Assembly (NCBI GenBank): GCA_035644475.1
Contig: DASQOL010000038.1
Location: 1 to 52,729, forward strand
Source of the DNA: FEN-1219 sp035644475
GTDB taxonomy: Bacteria; Pseudomonadota; Gammaproteobacteria; Steroidobacterales; Rariloculaceae
Direction: 5' to 3'
DNA length: 52,729 nt
Every line of letters begins with the position of its first letter. The stretch's first letter is position 1. Shown here piece by piece: positions 1 to 7,642 of this stretch. A model generated the notes under the pieces. The model saw nothing but the letters and a program-made list of their open reading frames with translations. It was not told the DNA's origin and searched no databases. A program made the translations under genes and the position numbers.

Positions 1-887
1 GGCCGCAATTCGAGCACGAGCTCACGCGCTGCTTGAGCTGCCACGACTCGTACTCGCTGTCGGGCGGCGGCGTGCCCCGCTTCATCGTGGGCTCGGGCTA
101 CATCGGCACTTCGGGCAACCTCGTCTCGCACGAAGGCTGGATCCTCGTCACCGACCAGACGCCGCTCAAGAGCCGCTGGGGCGGCTGGTACGTCACCGGC
201 CACCACGGCAAGCAGGTGCATTTGGGCAACATGCTGATCCGGTCGCTCGACGACTTCCAACGCCTCGAGGACCTGCGCGTCGGCAACATCGACAACCTCG
301 ATGCGCTGTTCGACGCAAAGCCCTACATCACGAACGAGAGCGACATCGTGGCGCTGCTCGTACTCGAGCATCAGGTCAACGCGCAAAACGCGATCGCGCG
401 CGTCAACTGGGACGTGCGCACGGCGATCGACCGCGACCCGGGCCGCGGAGCCGCGCCGGGCTACGATCAAGACGCAAGCGCGCTATCGGCGGAGACGCTC
501 GCCGCCGTGCGCGAGTCGATCGCGCCGCTGGTGGAGGCGATGCTGTTCGCGGGCAGCACGGTGCTCACCGACGAGATCTCGGGCGACCCGAAGTTCGCGG
601 CGCAGTTTGCGAGCCGTGCCGTGCGCGACCCGCAAGGCCGCTCCCTGCGCGACCTCGACCTGCACACGCGGCTGTTCCGCTATCCGCTGAGCTATCTCGT
701 CTACTCGGCGGCGTTCGACGCGTTGCCGCGCGCGGCGCGGGAAGCGGCCTACGCGCGGTTCGCTGCCGTGCTGCGCGGCGAGGACCGGAGCGAGCCGTTC
801 GCCCAGCTCGGCGACGAGGACCGCGCCGCGGTCCTCGCGATCCTCACGGCCACGAAGCCGGAGTTCGCGGCCGCGGCGCGCCGCTAG
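1..887 (+). CDS. c-type cytochrome-like protein, 5' end missing
   Basis: The reading frame is open to the left edge, so the true start lies upstream. The visible part encodes about 294 residues. A CLSCH haem-c attachment motif (CxxCH) lies at bases 30-44, followed by His-containing motifs GWYVTGHHG and HLGN that could supply an axial ligand. The C-terminal half is helical and charged. The motif implies export and periplasmic haem attachment. I do not recognise a named family; large uncharacterised cytochrome c-containing proteins have similar segments. The protein may be an electron-transfer or oxidase component, but that is inference. A TTG at base 33 would start inside the haem motif and is not a credible start. 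Confidence 0.7.
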   Translation, partial: PQFEHELTRCLSCHDSYSLSGGGVPRFIVGSGYIGTSGNLVSHEGWILVTDQTPLKSRWGGWYVTGHHGKQVHLGNMLIRSLDDFQRLEDLRVGNIDNLDALFDAKPYITNESDIVALLVLEHQVNAQNAIARVNWDVRTAIDRDPGRGAAPGYDQDASALSAETLAAVRESIAPLVEAMLFAGSTVLTDEISGDPKFAAQFASRAVRDPQGRSLRDLDLHTRLFRYPLSYLVYSAAFDALPRAAREAAYARFAAVLRGEDRSEPFAQLGDEDRAAVLAILTATKPEFAAAARR

Positions 888-985
888 GTCGACGCGCGCC
901 AGCAGGATAGGCGGCACTTGGAATGAAGGCCGAACCGCGGTTCAATTCGGCGCGGGCCGAGTCCGGGTCTCTTGGGGGAGCGCTC

Positions 986-1918
986 ATGAAGTTCGCAATC
1001 GCTTTGGTCACCGTCGCGTCGATCTTCGCGTGGAACACGGTGCTCGCGCAGTCTCGCGCGAGCGTGCTGTTCATCGGCAACAGCTTCACGTACGCCGCCG
1101 GCTCGGCCGTCCACTTCTACCGCGCCGGCACGGTAACGGACCTGAACGACGAGGGCGTCGGCGGCGTGCCCGCACTATTCAAGTCGTTCGCGGATCAAGC
1201 AGGGCTCGCCTACGACGTGTCGCTCGAGACGCGGGGCGGCACGGGGCTCGACTTTCACCTCGCCGAGAAGAGCGGCGTGATCGGCAAGCGCGCCTGGGAC
1301 ACCGTGGTCATGCACGGCTACAGCACGCTCGACGCCGACAAGCCGCGCGATCCGGCCAAGCTCGTCGCGACGAGCAAGCAGATGGCCGACTTCCTGCGCA
1401 CGAAGAACGCGGGCGTCGCGATCTACCTCATGGCCACCTGGGCGCGCGCGGACCAGACCTACCCGAAAAGCGGCGCGTGGGCCGGCGAGCCGATCGAGGC
1501 GATGGCGCACGACTTGCGAGCCGCGTACGACTCGGCCGCGCACGCCGCGGCCGCGAAGGCCGTGATCCCCGTCGGAGAAGCGTGGATTCGTGCGGTACAG
1601 ACCGGCGTCGCGGATCCGAATCCGTACGACGGCGTCGAGGCCAACAAGCTCGACCTATGGACCTACGACCACTATCACGGCAGCACCTACGGCTACTACC
1701 TCGAGGCGCTCGTGATTTTCGGCGCGTTGACGGGGCGCGACCCACGCTCGCTCGGCGACACCGAGTGCTCCGCGTTCGAGCTCGGGCTCTCACCTGCGCA
1801 GGCCGGCGCGCTGCAGCAGGTGGCGTTCGACGAGCTGGCGAAGGCTGGGTCCGTGAAGGCAAATCCGCGAGTGACCGAGGGGCGCGCCAGCCCGCAGCGC
1901 TGCGCGGCCGTGCGCTGA
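986..1918 (+). CDS. exported SGNH/GDSL-like hydrolase
   Basis: The 310-residue product starts at the ATG preceded by GGGGGAG six bases upstream. An upstream in-frame ATG at 923 would bury the signal peptide, which reads MKFAIALVTVASIFA and ends near AQS. Directly after it comes VLFIGNSFTYAAG, the GNS-type nucleophile block of SGNH hydrolases, in the GNSFT form seen in DUF4886-like proteins. Near the C terminus DHYHGSTYG supplies the Asp-x-x-His block. This predicts a periplasmic or secreted esterase or deacetylase acting on an unknown ester. The gene converges on the DUF2200 gene. Confidence 0.75.
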   Translation: MKFAIALVTVASIFAWNTVLAQSRASVLFIGNSFTYAAGSAVHFYRAGTVTDLNDEGVGGVPALFKSFADQAGLAYDVSLETRGGTGLDFHLAEKSGVIGKRAWDTVVMHGYSTLDADKPRDPAKLVATSKQMADFLRTKNAGVAIYLMATWARADQTYPKSGAWAGEPIEAMAHDLRAAYDSAAHAAAAKAVIPVGEAWIRAVQTGVADPNPYDGVEANKLDLWTYDHYHGSTYGYYLEALVIFGALTGRDPRSLGDTECSAFELGLSPAQAGALQQVAFDELAKAGSVKANPRVTEGRASPQRCAAVR

Positions 1919-1937
1919 CGGTCTCCGGTGGCGCGGC

Positions 1938-2291
1938 CTACTTCCGTAGAATCTTCTCCATCGGTTTGCCCTTGGCAAGCTCATCGATCAGCTTGTCCAA
2001 GTAGCGGATCTCCCGCATCGTCGGCTCCTCGATGTCTTCGATCCGGACGCCGCAGATCACACCTTTGATCAAGGACCGGGAAGGATTCAGACCAGGAGCT
2101 TCCGCAAAGAAAGTCTCGAAGACCGTTCGTTTTTCGAGTTGGGCTTCCAGCTTCTTCTGCGTGTAGCCCGTGAGCCATCGAACGACTTCATCGACCTCTG
2201 CTTTCGTGCGTCCCTTCTTTTCCGCCTTCGTAACGTAGAGCGGATAGACGCTTGCGAAGCTCGTCGTGTAGATCCGATGTTTTGGCTTCAC
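1938..2291 (-). CDS. DUF2200 family protein
   Basis: The 117-residue product has the full length of the DUF2200 family, with the typical opening KHRIYTTSFASVYPLYV, a central VVRWLTGY segment and the block SLIKGVICGVRIEDIEEP. No function is established for the family. There is no signal peptide or membrane segment, so it is probably cytosolic. The base composition is clearly lower in GC than its neighbours (50% in bases 2101-2160 by direct count), which suggests acquisition by transfer. Confidence 0.85.
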   Translation of the reverse strand: MKPKHRIYTTSFASVYPLYVTKAEKKGRTKAEVDEVVRWLTGYTQKKLEAQLEKRTVFETFFAEAPGLNPSRSLIKGVICGVRIEDIEEPTMREIRYLDKLIDELAKGKPMEKILRK

Positions 2292-2333
2292 TAGTTGTCG
2301 CCTTGCACACGCCGTGTCGGCTGCCCAGATCCT

Positions 2334-3722
2334 CTAGCGCTGCGTACCGAACAGAGACTCGGTCGCCTCGCGAGCCACCGGGCATTCGAGACTGGAGCCG
2401 AAGCCTTCGATCACGCTCACGAGCCGCCACTGGCGCAGCTTCGCGGCTTCAGCGGCGTGGGCGGGGCTGTCGAGCAGCACGCGCAGCGCCGTCGCGCTCG
2501 CAGCAACGATCTTTTCGTGGGCCGGCTCGAGCACGCAGAGAACGTAGTCGCTGGGACTTGGTCCGCGCAGAGCCGAGTACGACTCCCATTCGCGTTGCCA
2601 GTTGGTCCAGGTGCCTTCGGGATCGCCCGCGCTCATCGGGAGCAGCGGCGCGTCCGCGTAGCGCTGCGCGGCCTGCTCGAGCGGCAGGTCCCGTTCCTCG
2701 AGCGTCGCGCTCCATTCGGAGCGGACCGGAGTGAGCTGCATGCCGCCGCCTCGCGCCTCGTTCACGAGGTCCTCTGATTCGACTCGACCTTTGATCTCTC
2801 CGCATGAGCGCTCATCGACCAGGAGCCGGAAAAGAGGTCGGCGTTGTTGGTCGAGGCCGGGTACGGCGGCCGACGCCTCGCCCTTGTGCCGCTGTCCATC
2901 GCTGTCGACGACGTCGACACGTTCCTCGATTCGCCCTCCCGCGATATCCGCGCCGATGGTCCCCGAGAGCTCGCCGCGAACCGTTCCGCGAACCGACGCG
3001 GTGCCGCCGCCGTTCAACTGCGACTCGCCGGCGACGGTCACTGCATCGTCGCGCGCGGCAAAACCGCCCGCGAATTGAAATAGCGACGGCGTGCCGACGA
3101 GCAGCACGGCGTCGAGCCGCTTGCCTTCGCGGTCGAGCCCCGCCTCGTTGCTCAGGCTCGCGGGTCGCTGCGACGCGACGTCCTGCGTCAACTCGGAACC
3201 GTCGCCCACGTCGCTCAAATTCATCTGCATGGTAACGTCGGTGGTGCCCGTCAGCTCGGGCGGCGTTTCGTCGTCGCGCGACAGAAGCTGCAACGGCGTG
3301 CCGTCGACGTTGCAGCCCGCCGCCGGCGCCGAGGCAAAGCTCGGCGGCGATTTGACCAAGCCGCAGGAGCTGCGGCCGACGCGCTCATCGGGACGCCTCT
3401 TCAGCTCGAGCGCGATGCGTCCGCGCCAATCGACAAGCATCGCGAACCCGGGCGTATCCGGAATCGACATCTTGTAATCGAATTTGACCTCGCCCTTCCA
3501 CTTCCCGGCCGCAGGCTCCTCCGAGAACGTAGGCGTGCAATCGCCGGCGCCACCGGCACCGGAACCGCGCCCACCACCCGCGGCGCGCGGCTCGGGCTGA
3601 CTCGTGCCGATGGGGGCGAGCTGATTGTTCCCCGCCACGTCGCGGATTGGGCGCTGCGCCCACGCGTGGGTAAAAAACAGGCACAGAGCGGCGGGAACGA
3701 GCACCGACTGTCGGGGACGCAT
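2334..3722 (-). CDS. hypothetical exported protein (462 aa)
   Basis: The start is placed at the ATG at 3722, which opens a clean signal peptide (MRPRQSVLVPAALCLFF to HAWAQ). The open frame further upstream reads as low-complexity Arg/Ala and overlaps the GST gene. The mature protein is Gly/Ser/Asp-rich, with a beta-rich middle carrying pairs such as VAGESQLNGGG and VRGTVRGELSG, and a more helical C terminus with a few Cys. I recognise no domain or catalytic motif. It lies downstream of the GST gene on the same strand with a 95-base gap, so co-transcription is possible but not shown. Confidence 0.6.
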   Translation of the reverse strand: MRPRQSVLVPAALCLFFTHAWAQRPIRDVAGNNQLAPIGTSQPEPRAAGGGRGSGAGGAGDCTPTFSEEPAAGKWKGEVKFDYKMSIPDTPGFAMLVDWRGRIALELKRRPDERVGRSSCGLVKSPPSFASAPAAGCNVDGTPLQLLSRDDETPPELTGTTDVTMQMNLSDVGDGSELTQDVASQRPASLSNEAGLDREGKRLDAVLLVGTPSLFQFAGGFAARDDAVTVAGESQLNGGGTASVRGTVRGELSGTIGADIAGGRIEERVDVVDSDGQRHKGEASAAVPGLDQQRRPLFRLLVDERSCGEIKGRVESEDLVNEARGGGMQLTPVRSEWSATLEERDLPLEQAAQRYADAPLLPMSAGDPEGTWTNWQREWESYSALRGPSPSDYVLCVLEPAHEKIVAASATALRVLLDSPAHAAEAAKLRQWRLVSVIEGFGSSLECPVAREATESLFGTQR

Positions 3723-3817
3723 GATTCCCTCGCGATGCAGCAGTGGCCAAGACGCCGGACGCGGACCGGTATCGTGCCGCGCGGCGGGATTGCCCGCAAC
3801 CGGCAACGGTGCGGTGC

Positions 3818-4411
3818 TCAGCCGTCCATCGCCGCGGCGCGCGCGTGCGCCGGCCGCGCGGTGCAACGATTCACGTAGCTTCGCAGAGTCTCCGACTCGG
3901 GCAGCATCGGGCTGCCCAAGAACAGCGCGAACGTGGTGCCGTACAGCACGTCCGCCGCGGAGAACCGCTCGCCCAACAGGAACGGACCGGCGGCAAGCGC
4001 ACCGCCGACGTGCGCCATCGCCTCGTCGGAATTGACCCATCCCGCCGTCCCGCGCGGCACTTCGACCTTCATGAATTTGCTCACGAAGGCGGGCTCGAGC
4101 ACACCGCCGTAGTAGGCGAGCCACGTGAGGTAGGCGCCGCGCTGCTGGTCACCCACACGCGGGCCAATCGCCTTGTCCGGAAAGGCGTCGGTCAAGTACA
4201 GCGCGATCGCGCTCGACTCGAAGACGGTGGCGCCGTCGTGCGCAATCACCGGGACCTTGCCGTGCGGGTGCGGATCCTTCGGATCGAGCTGGCCCGAGCC
4301 GTCACCGCGACGGATCGACACGCGCTCGATCTCGTACGGCACGCCGAGCTCCTCGAGCAGCCAGATGAAACGCGACGAGCGGGAGCGCGGCGCGTGAAAA
4401 AGCTTGAGCAT
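3818..4411 (-). CDS. glutathione S-transferase family protein
   Basis: The 197-residue product has an N-terminal thioredoxin-like domain (LKLFHAPRSRSSRFIWLLEE) with a Ser/Arg-rich catalytic loop, then KVPVIAHDGATVFESSAI, the cis-Pro and glutathione-binding ES motif. An all-helical C-terminal domain has the N-capping segment PFLLGERFSAADVLYG. The start has a GGAGG ribosome site nine bases upstream. It is the last gene of the tight run with MTHFR, HpaB and the 173-residue protein. Bacterial GSTs beside aromatic-ring oxygenases often handle reactive catabolic intermediates, but the substrate here is unknown. Confidence 0.88.
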   Translation of the reverse strand: MLKLFHAPRSRSSRFIWLLEELGVPYEIERVSIRRGDGSGQLDPKDPHPHGKVPVIAHDGATVFESSAIALYLTDAFPDKAIGPRVGDQQRGAYLTWLAYYGGVLEPAFVSKFMKVEVPRGTAGWVNSDEAMAHVGGALAAGPFLLGERFSAADVLYGTTFALFLGSPMLPESETLRSYVNRCTARPAHARAAAMDG

Positions 4412-4433
4412 CGTGTGATCCTCCGTGGCGAAG

Positions 4434-4955
4434 TTAGTAGTCGGCGATATCGTAGTGCTTCATATAGTCCTCGCCCGCATGCGCCGCCGCGCTGTGACAG
4501 GCACCGTATTTTTTGCTCTCGACGGCGATCAAATCCTCGCATGTCGTGCGTTCCATCACGACGGGCAAGGTCTCTCTCAAGTCGTCGAGCATCCGCTCCA
4601 TAGTCTTGACGATGTTGTCGCCGTATCCCAGCTCGTAGTAGTCGGGCACGTCGATGCCAAAGCGCTTGGCCAAGGACGAATAGCGATTCGAGAGGAGCGA
4701 GCCACCTCGCTTGGCGCGCCACTGCCGACCGCAGCTGATCGCCGCGCTGTTGCTGTCCGCGGGATCGAACCCGACCGTCACGAATAGATTTCGCGCAGAC
4801 TTGTAGCTTGCGGCGGTCAGCCGATAAGGATTGAGCAGCCGGCTCGGGTCGCCGATCAGCTCGAAGCCGAGCGCTGACAAGAACGGCCAGGCGATCTCAT
4901 GGAAGCCGGAAGCCTCCGTGTACCCGGGTCGAGATCCGCGTGTTCCCGCTTTCAC
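4434..4955 (-). CDS. hypothetical protein (173 aa)
   Basis: The likely start is GTG at 4955, 15 bases after the HpaB stop, with no clear ribosome site; this fits translational coupling. The product looks soluble, has no signal peptide and is rich in aromatic and charged residues (GFHEIAWPFLSALGFELIGD near the start, DVPDYYELGYGDN in the middle). It ends in a Cys/His-containing tail KYGACHSAAAHAG. I do not recognise the family. Composition is lower in GC than its neighbours (53% in bases 4501-4560). It sits between an aromatic monooxygenase and a GST, so a role in the same pathway is possible. Confidence 0.6.
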   Translation of the reverse strand: MKAGTRGSRPGYTEASGFHEIAWPFLSALGFELIGDPSRLLNPYRLTAASYKSARNLFVTVGFDPADSNSAAISCGRQWRAKRGGSLLSNRYSSLAKRFGIDVPDYYELGYGDNIVKTMERMLDDLRETLPVVMERTTCEDLIAVESKKYGACHSAAAHAGEDYMKHYDIADY

Positions 4956-4969
4956 GTCAACGCTCGCGG

Positions 4970-6607
4970 CTAGCTCTTGCGGGACCGCTTCTTCGACACC
5001 TTCGCCACCGCGCGCTTGCCCGCTCTCTTACTCTTGCCGTGAAACGACAGGCCGTCGGGATCGACGAGGTCGGGCACCTTCCACCCGTCCAAGTCGTACT
5101 CGGCCATGCACTGCTCCGCGAAGCCCTTGAACTTCGCCGCGTTGCCGTTGGCCATCGCGCCGAATAGCGCGTAACGGCGGATCTCCTCGGTGCTGCCGCC
5201 GTAGTTGATCTCGTAGAGCTCGTGACGCGCGCCGAACTCCGTGCCGATGCAGTCCCACAGCAGCTTCATGAGCTTGATCCGCTGCTCGGCCGTGTAGCCG
5301 TTCGACCCGCGCATATAGCGGTCGATGTACGGCCGGATCGCGGGATTGGCGAAGTCGCGCGCGTGCGAGTTCAAGTAGATGAGCCCCGACGCAACGGTCT
5401 GCTCGATCAGGTACTTGATCTTCGTGTAGGCGATCGTGGCGAGGATCTGATACGCGCTACCGGGATCGCCGTTCGGCAGGAGGTACGGACCCTTCCACGG
5501 CTGCGGGTCGCGGACCATCGCCTCGGTGAGCGCCCAGAACATGTTGCGCCATGCGATGACCTCGCCCACGTTCGCCTGCACGCCGCGATAGTCCTTGGTG
5601 CCGGCCGCCTCGACCGCTTTGAGCAGCAACCCCGCGATGAAGTCGAGCTTCACCGCGAGCCGCGTGCAGCCGTGTACCACGAACCGCGGCAGAAAGCCGG
5701 TGCGCGGAAAGAAGTTGTTGGCCTTCTCGACGTCGCCGTAAACGAACACGTTCTCCCACGGCACGAACACGTTGTCCATGATGAACACCGCGTCGTTCTC
5801 GTCGAGTCGCGACGACAGCGGCTGGTCGAACGGGCTCGACATCACGGCGGCCGTCATCTCGTACGACGTACGGCAGAGAAACTTCACGCCCGGCGCATTG
5901 GTCGGCGTCATGAACACGAGCGCGAACTTCTTGTCGTTCAGCGGAATCAAGCCGTGGTGGGCGATGAACGTGTAGTTCGTGAGCACCGAGCCCGTAGCCA
6001 CGACCTTGGCACCCGACACGTAGACGCCGGCGTCGGTCTCCTTCTCCACGTGCACGCAGACGTCGGCGACTTGGTCCGGCGGCTTGTCGCGGTCCACCGG
6101 CGGATGAATGATCGCGTGATTCACGAACGGCACGCGCTCTTGAGAGAATGTATACCAGCGCTTCGCGTTCGCCTGAAACGGCGCGTAGAACTCGGCGTTG
6201 CCGCCGAGTGTGCCCAGGAACGCGGCCTTGTAGTCGGGGGACCGGCCCATCCAACCGTAGGTGATCCGCTGCCACTCGGCGATCGCGTCGCGGCCCGCGA
6301 TCGACTCCTCGACGGTCTTCGGCGCCTTGAAGAACGCGTGCGTCTTGCCCTTGCCGTCGGTGTCGGCGGGCAGCAGCAGCTTGTCACGGTGCTTGGGATC
6401 GTGCAGCGCGTCGAACAGGCGCGCGGTCATCCGCGCGGTGTTGCGGAACGCCGGATGCGTGGTGACGTCCTCGACGCGCTCGCCGTAGATGTAGACCTCG
6501 CGCCCGTCGCGCAGCGATTCCAGGTACTCGGCCCCCGTCTGCGGCTTGCTCTGGCGCACCGCGCCGATCGTCTCGGCGCCGACCGCCGTTGCGCGCTTTC
6601 CAGCCAT
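4970..6607 (-). CDS. HpaB-type FADH2-dependent aromatic hydroxylase, oxygenase component
   Basis: The 545-residue product matches the 4-hydroxyphenylacetate 3-monooxygenase (HpaB)/phenol and chlorophenol hydroxylase family over its whole length. Visible landmarks are TGAEYLESLRDGREVYIYGE near the N terminus, GWMGRSPDYKAAFLG, the flavin-site segment VVATGSVLTNYTFIAHHG, and the acyl-CoA-dehydrogenase-like C-terminal helices with GSNGYTAEQRIKLMKLLWD. Such enzymes hydroxylate a phenol ortho to the OH using FADH2 from a separate reductase. No HpaC-like reductase is present in the window. The last 25 residues form an unusual Lys/Arg-rich tail. The gene starts 22 bases after the MTHFR stop. The substrate cannot be read from sequence. 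Confidence 0.92.
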   Translation of the reverse strand: MAGKRATAVGAETIGAVRQSKPQTGAEYLESLRDGREVYIYGERVEDVTTHPAFRNTARMTARLFDALHDPKHRDKLLLPADTDGKGKTHAFFKAPKTVEESIAGRDAIAEWQRITYGWMGRSPDYKAAFLGTLGGNAEFYAPFQANAKRWYTFSQERVPFVNHAIIHPPVDRDKPPDQVADVCVHVEKETDAGVYVSGAKVVATGSVLTNYTFIAHHGLIPLNDKKFALVFMTPTNAPGVKFLCRTSYEMTAAVMSSPFDQPLSSRLDENDAVFIMDNVFVPWENVFVYGDVEKANNFFPRTGFLPRFVVHGCTRLAVKLDFIAGLLLKAVEAAGTKDYRGVQANVGEVIAWRNMFWALTEAMVRDPQPWKGPYLLPNGDPGSAYQILATIAYTKIKYLIEQTVASGLIYLNSHARDFANPAIRPYIDRYMRGSNGYTAEQRIKLMKLLWDCIGTEFGARHELYEINYGGSTEEIRRYALFGAMANGNAAKFKGFAEQCMAEYDLDGWKVPDLVDPDGLSFHGKSKRAGKRAVAKVSKKRSRKS

Positions 6608-6629
6608 CGCGATCCCCCGCCACTCCTCT

Positions 6630-7514
6630 CTATAGCGACTCGAGCACCGCGGCGATCGCGTCCGGGCCCTGCGCCGGCGCCATCACGTGCGCGCCCGCGA
6701 CACCGTCGATCTCACGCAAACCGCGGATCAGCTCGGCGCAAATCTTCCGCCCCTCGGCCGCCTGGTCCGCGGCGCCCTCGAGCCTCTCGATCGTCGGCGC
6801 GGGCACGTGCACGCCGAACAGGTTCTCGTTCATCCAGCGCGCCGACTTCGCCGAGCGGATCGGCCCCACGCCGATGATCACGGCGAGCTGGTCCACGATG
6901 CCTTCCGCACGCAGGCGCTCGATGTAGGCGCGCGCGACGTCGAGGTCGAAGCAGAACTGGGTCTGCACGAAATCGGCGCCCGCTTCGATCTTCGCGAGCA
7001 GCGGCTTCGGGCTCCATTTGGCGTCGGGGCGGCGCGGCACGTCGGCCCCGCCGATGAAGAAGTGCGGCGGCGGGTCGACCTTGCGGCCGGACGGCAGCGC
7101 GCCTTTGTCGCGCAAGTCGCGCGCCACTGCGAGCAGCTGGCCCGACTCGTAGTCGAACACGGGCTTCGCGTCCGGCTGGTCGCCGCCCTTGGGGTCGTCG
7201 CCCTTCAGGATGAGTAGGTTCTGCACGCCCTGCGCGGCGGCGCCGATCAAGTCGCCGGCGAGCGCGATTCGATTGCGGTCGCGGCACGTGACCTGCAGGA
7301 TCGGCTCGTAGCCGCCGGCCGCGAGGATCGCGGCGGCCGCGAAGCTGCTCATCGATGTCTTGCCGGCAGCGGCATCGGTGAGGTTGATCGCATCGACACC
7401 CGCGAGGGTCTTGGCCTCCGCGAGTAGCTTCGCCACCGACGCCGACAGCGGCGGCACGATCTCCGCCGTGATCACGAACTCTCCCGCGCCGATCTTGGTT
7501 TCGAGCTTCGCCAT
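6630..7514 (-). CDS. methylenetetrahydrofolate reductase family protein
   Basis: The 294-residue TIM-barrel product opens with FVITAEIVPPLSAS, corresponding to the catalytic-Glu block of MetF. It carries LILKGDDPKGGDQP, the equivalent of the MetF LRGDxPKG loop, and DFVQTQFCFD. The canonical reaction is FAD-dependent reduction of 5,10-methylene-THF to 5-methyl-THF in the cytosol. GGAG lies eight bases before the ATG. It heads the run with HpaB, an unknown gene and a GST, which is odd for a methionine gene. It could instead serve methyl-transfer in aromatic degradation, or have drifted in function. The leader contains 11-base tandem repeats. Confidence 0.85.
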   Translation of the reverse strand: MAKLETKIGAGEFVITAEIVPPLSASVAKLLAEAKTLAGVDAINLTDAAAGKTSMSSFAAAAILAAGGYEPILQVTCRDRNRIALAGDLIGAAAQGVQNLLILKGDDPKGGDQPDAKPVFDYESGQLLAVARDLRDKGALPSGRKVDPPPHFFIGGADVPRRPDAKWSPKPLLAKIEAGADFVQTQFCFDLDVARAYIERLRAEGIVDQLAVIIGVGPIRSAKSARWMNENLFGVHVPAPTIERLEGAADQAAEGRKICAELIRGLREIDGVAGAHVMAPAQGPDAIAAVLESL

Positions 7515-7568
7515 GTGTTACTCCGAGGCGGAAAGAGAAGCGCTCCGCTCCCGAGATTCTACGCAACC

Positions 7569-7642
7569 GGGGCAACTACGGGGCAACTACGGGGCAACTC
7601 AGGAGCAACGCAGAGCCAACTCGGTGGCAACTCACGGCAACG
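7569..7642. repeat. 11-bp tandem repeats followed by degenerate GCAAC repeats
   Basis: GGGGCAACTAC occurs at 7569-7579 and 7580-7590, with a third copy cut to GGGGCAACT at 7591-7599. Looser GCAAC and GCCAACT units continue to about 7642, into the end of the PQQ dehydrogenase gene. The array sits just upstream of the minus-strand MTHFR gene. The 11-base period is close to one helical turn, so stacked regulator binding is possible, but slipped-strand duplication would look the same. Confidence 0.75.

Noticed and set aside
5222..6877. A 551-codon plus-strand open frame
   Set aside because: It is the complement of the HpaB-type gene. Its product is Arg/His/Val-rich without any domain, as expected for antisense frames in GC-rich DNA.
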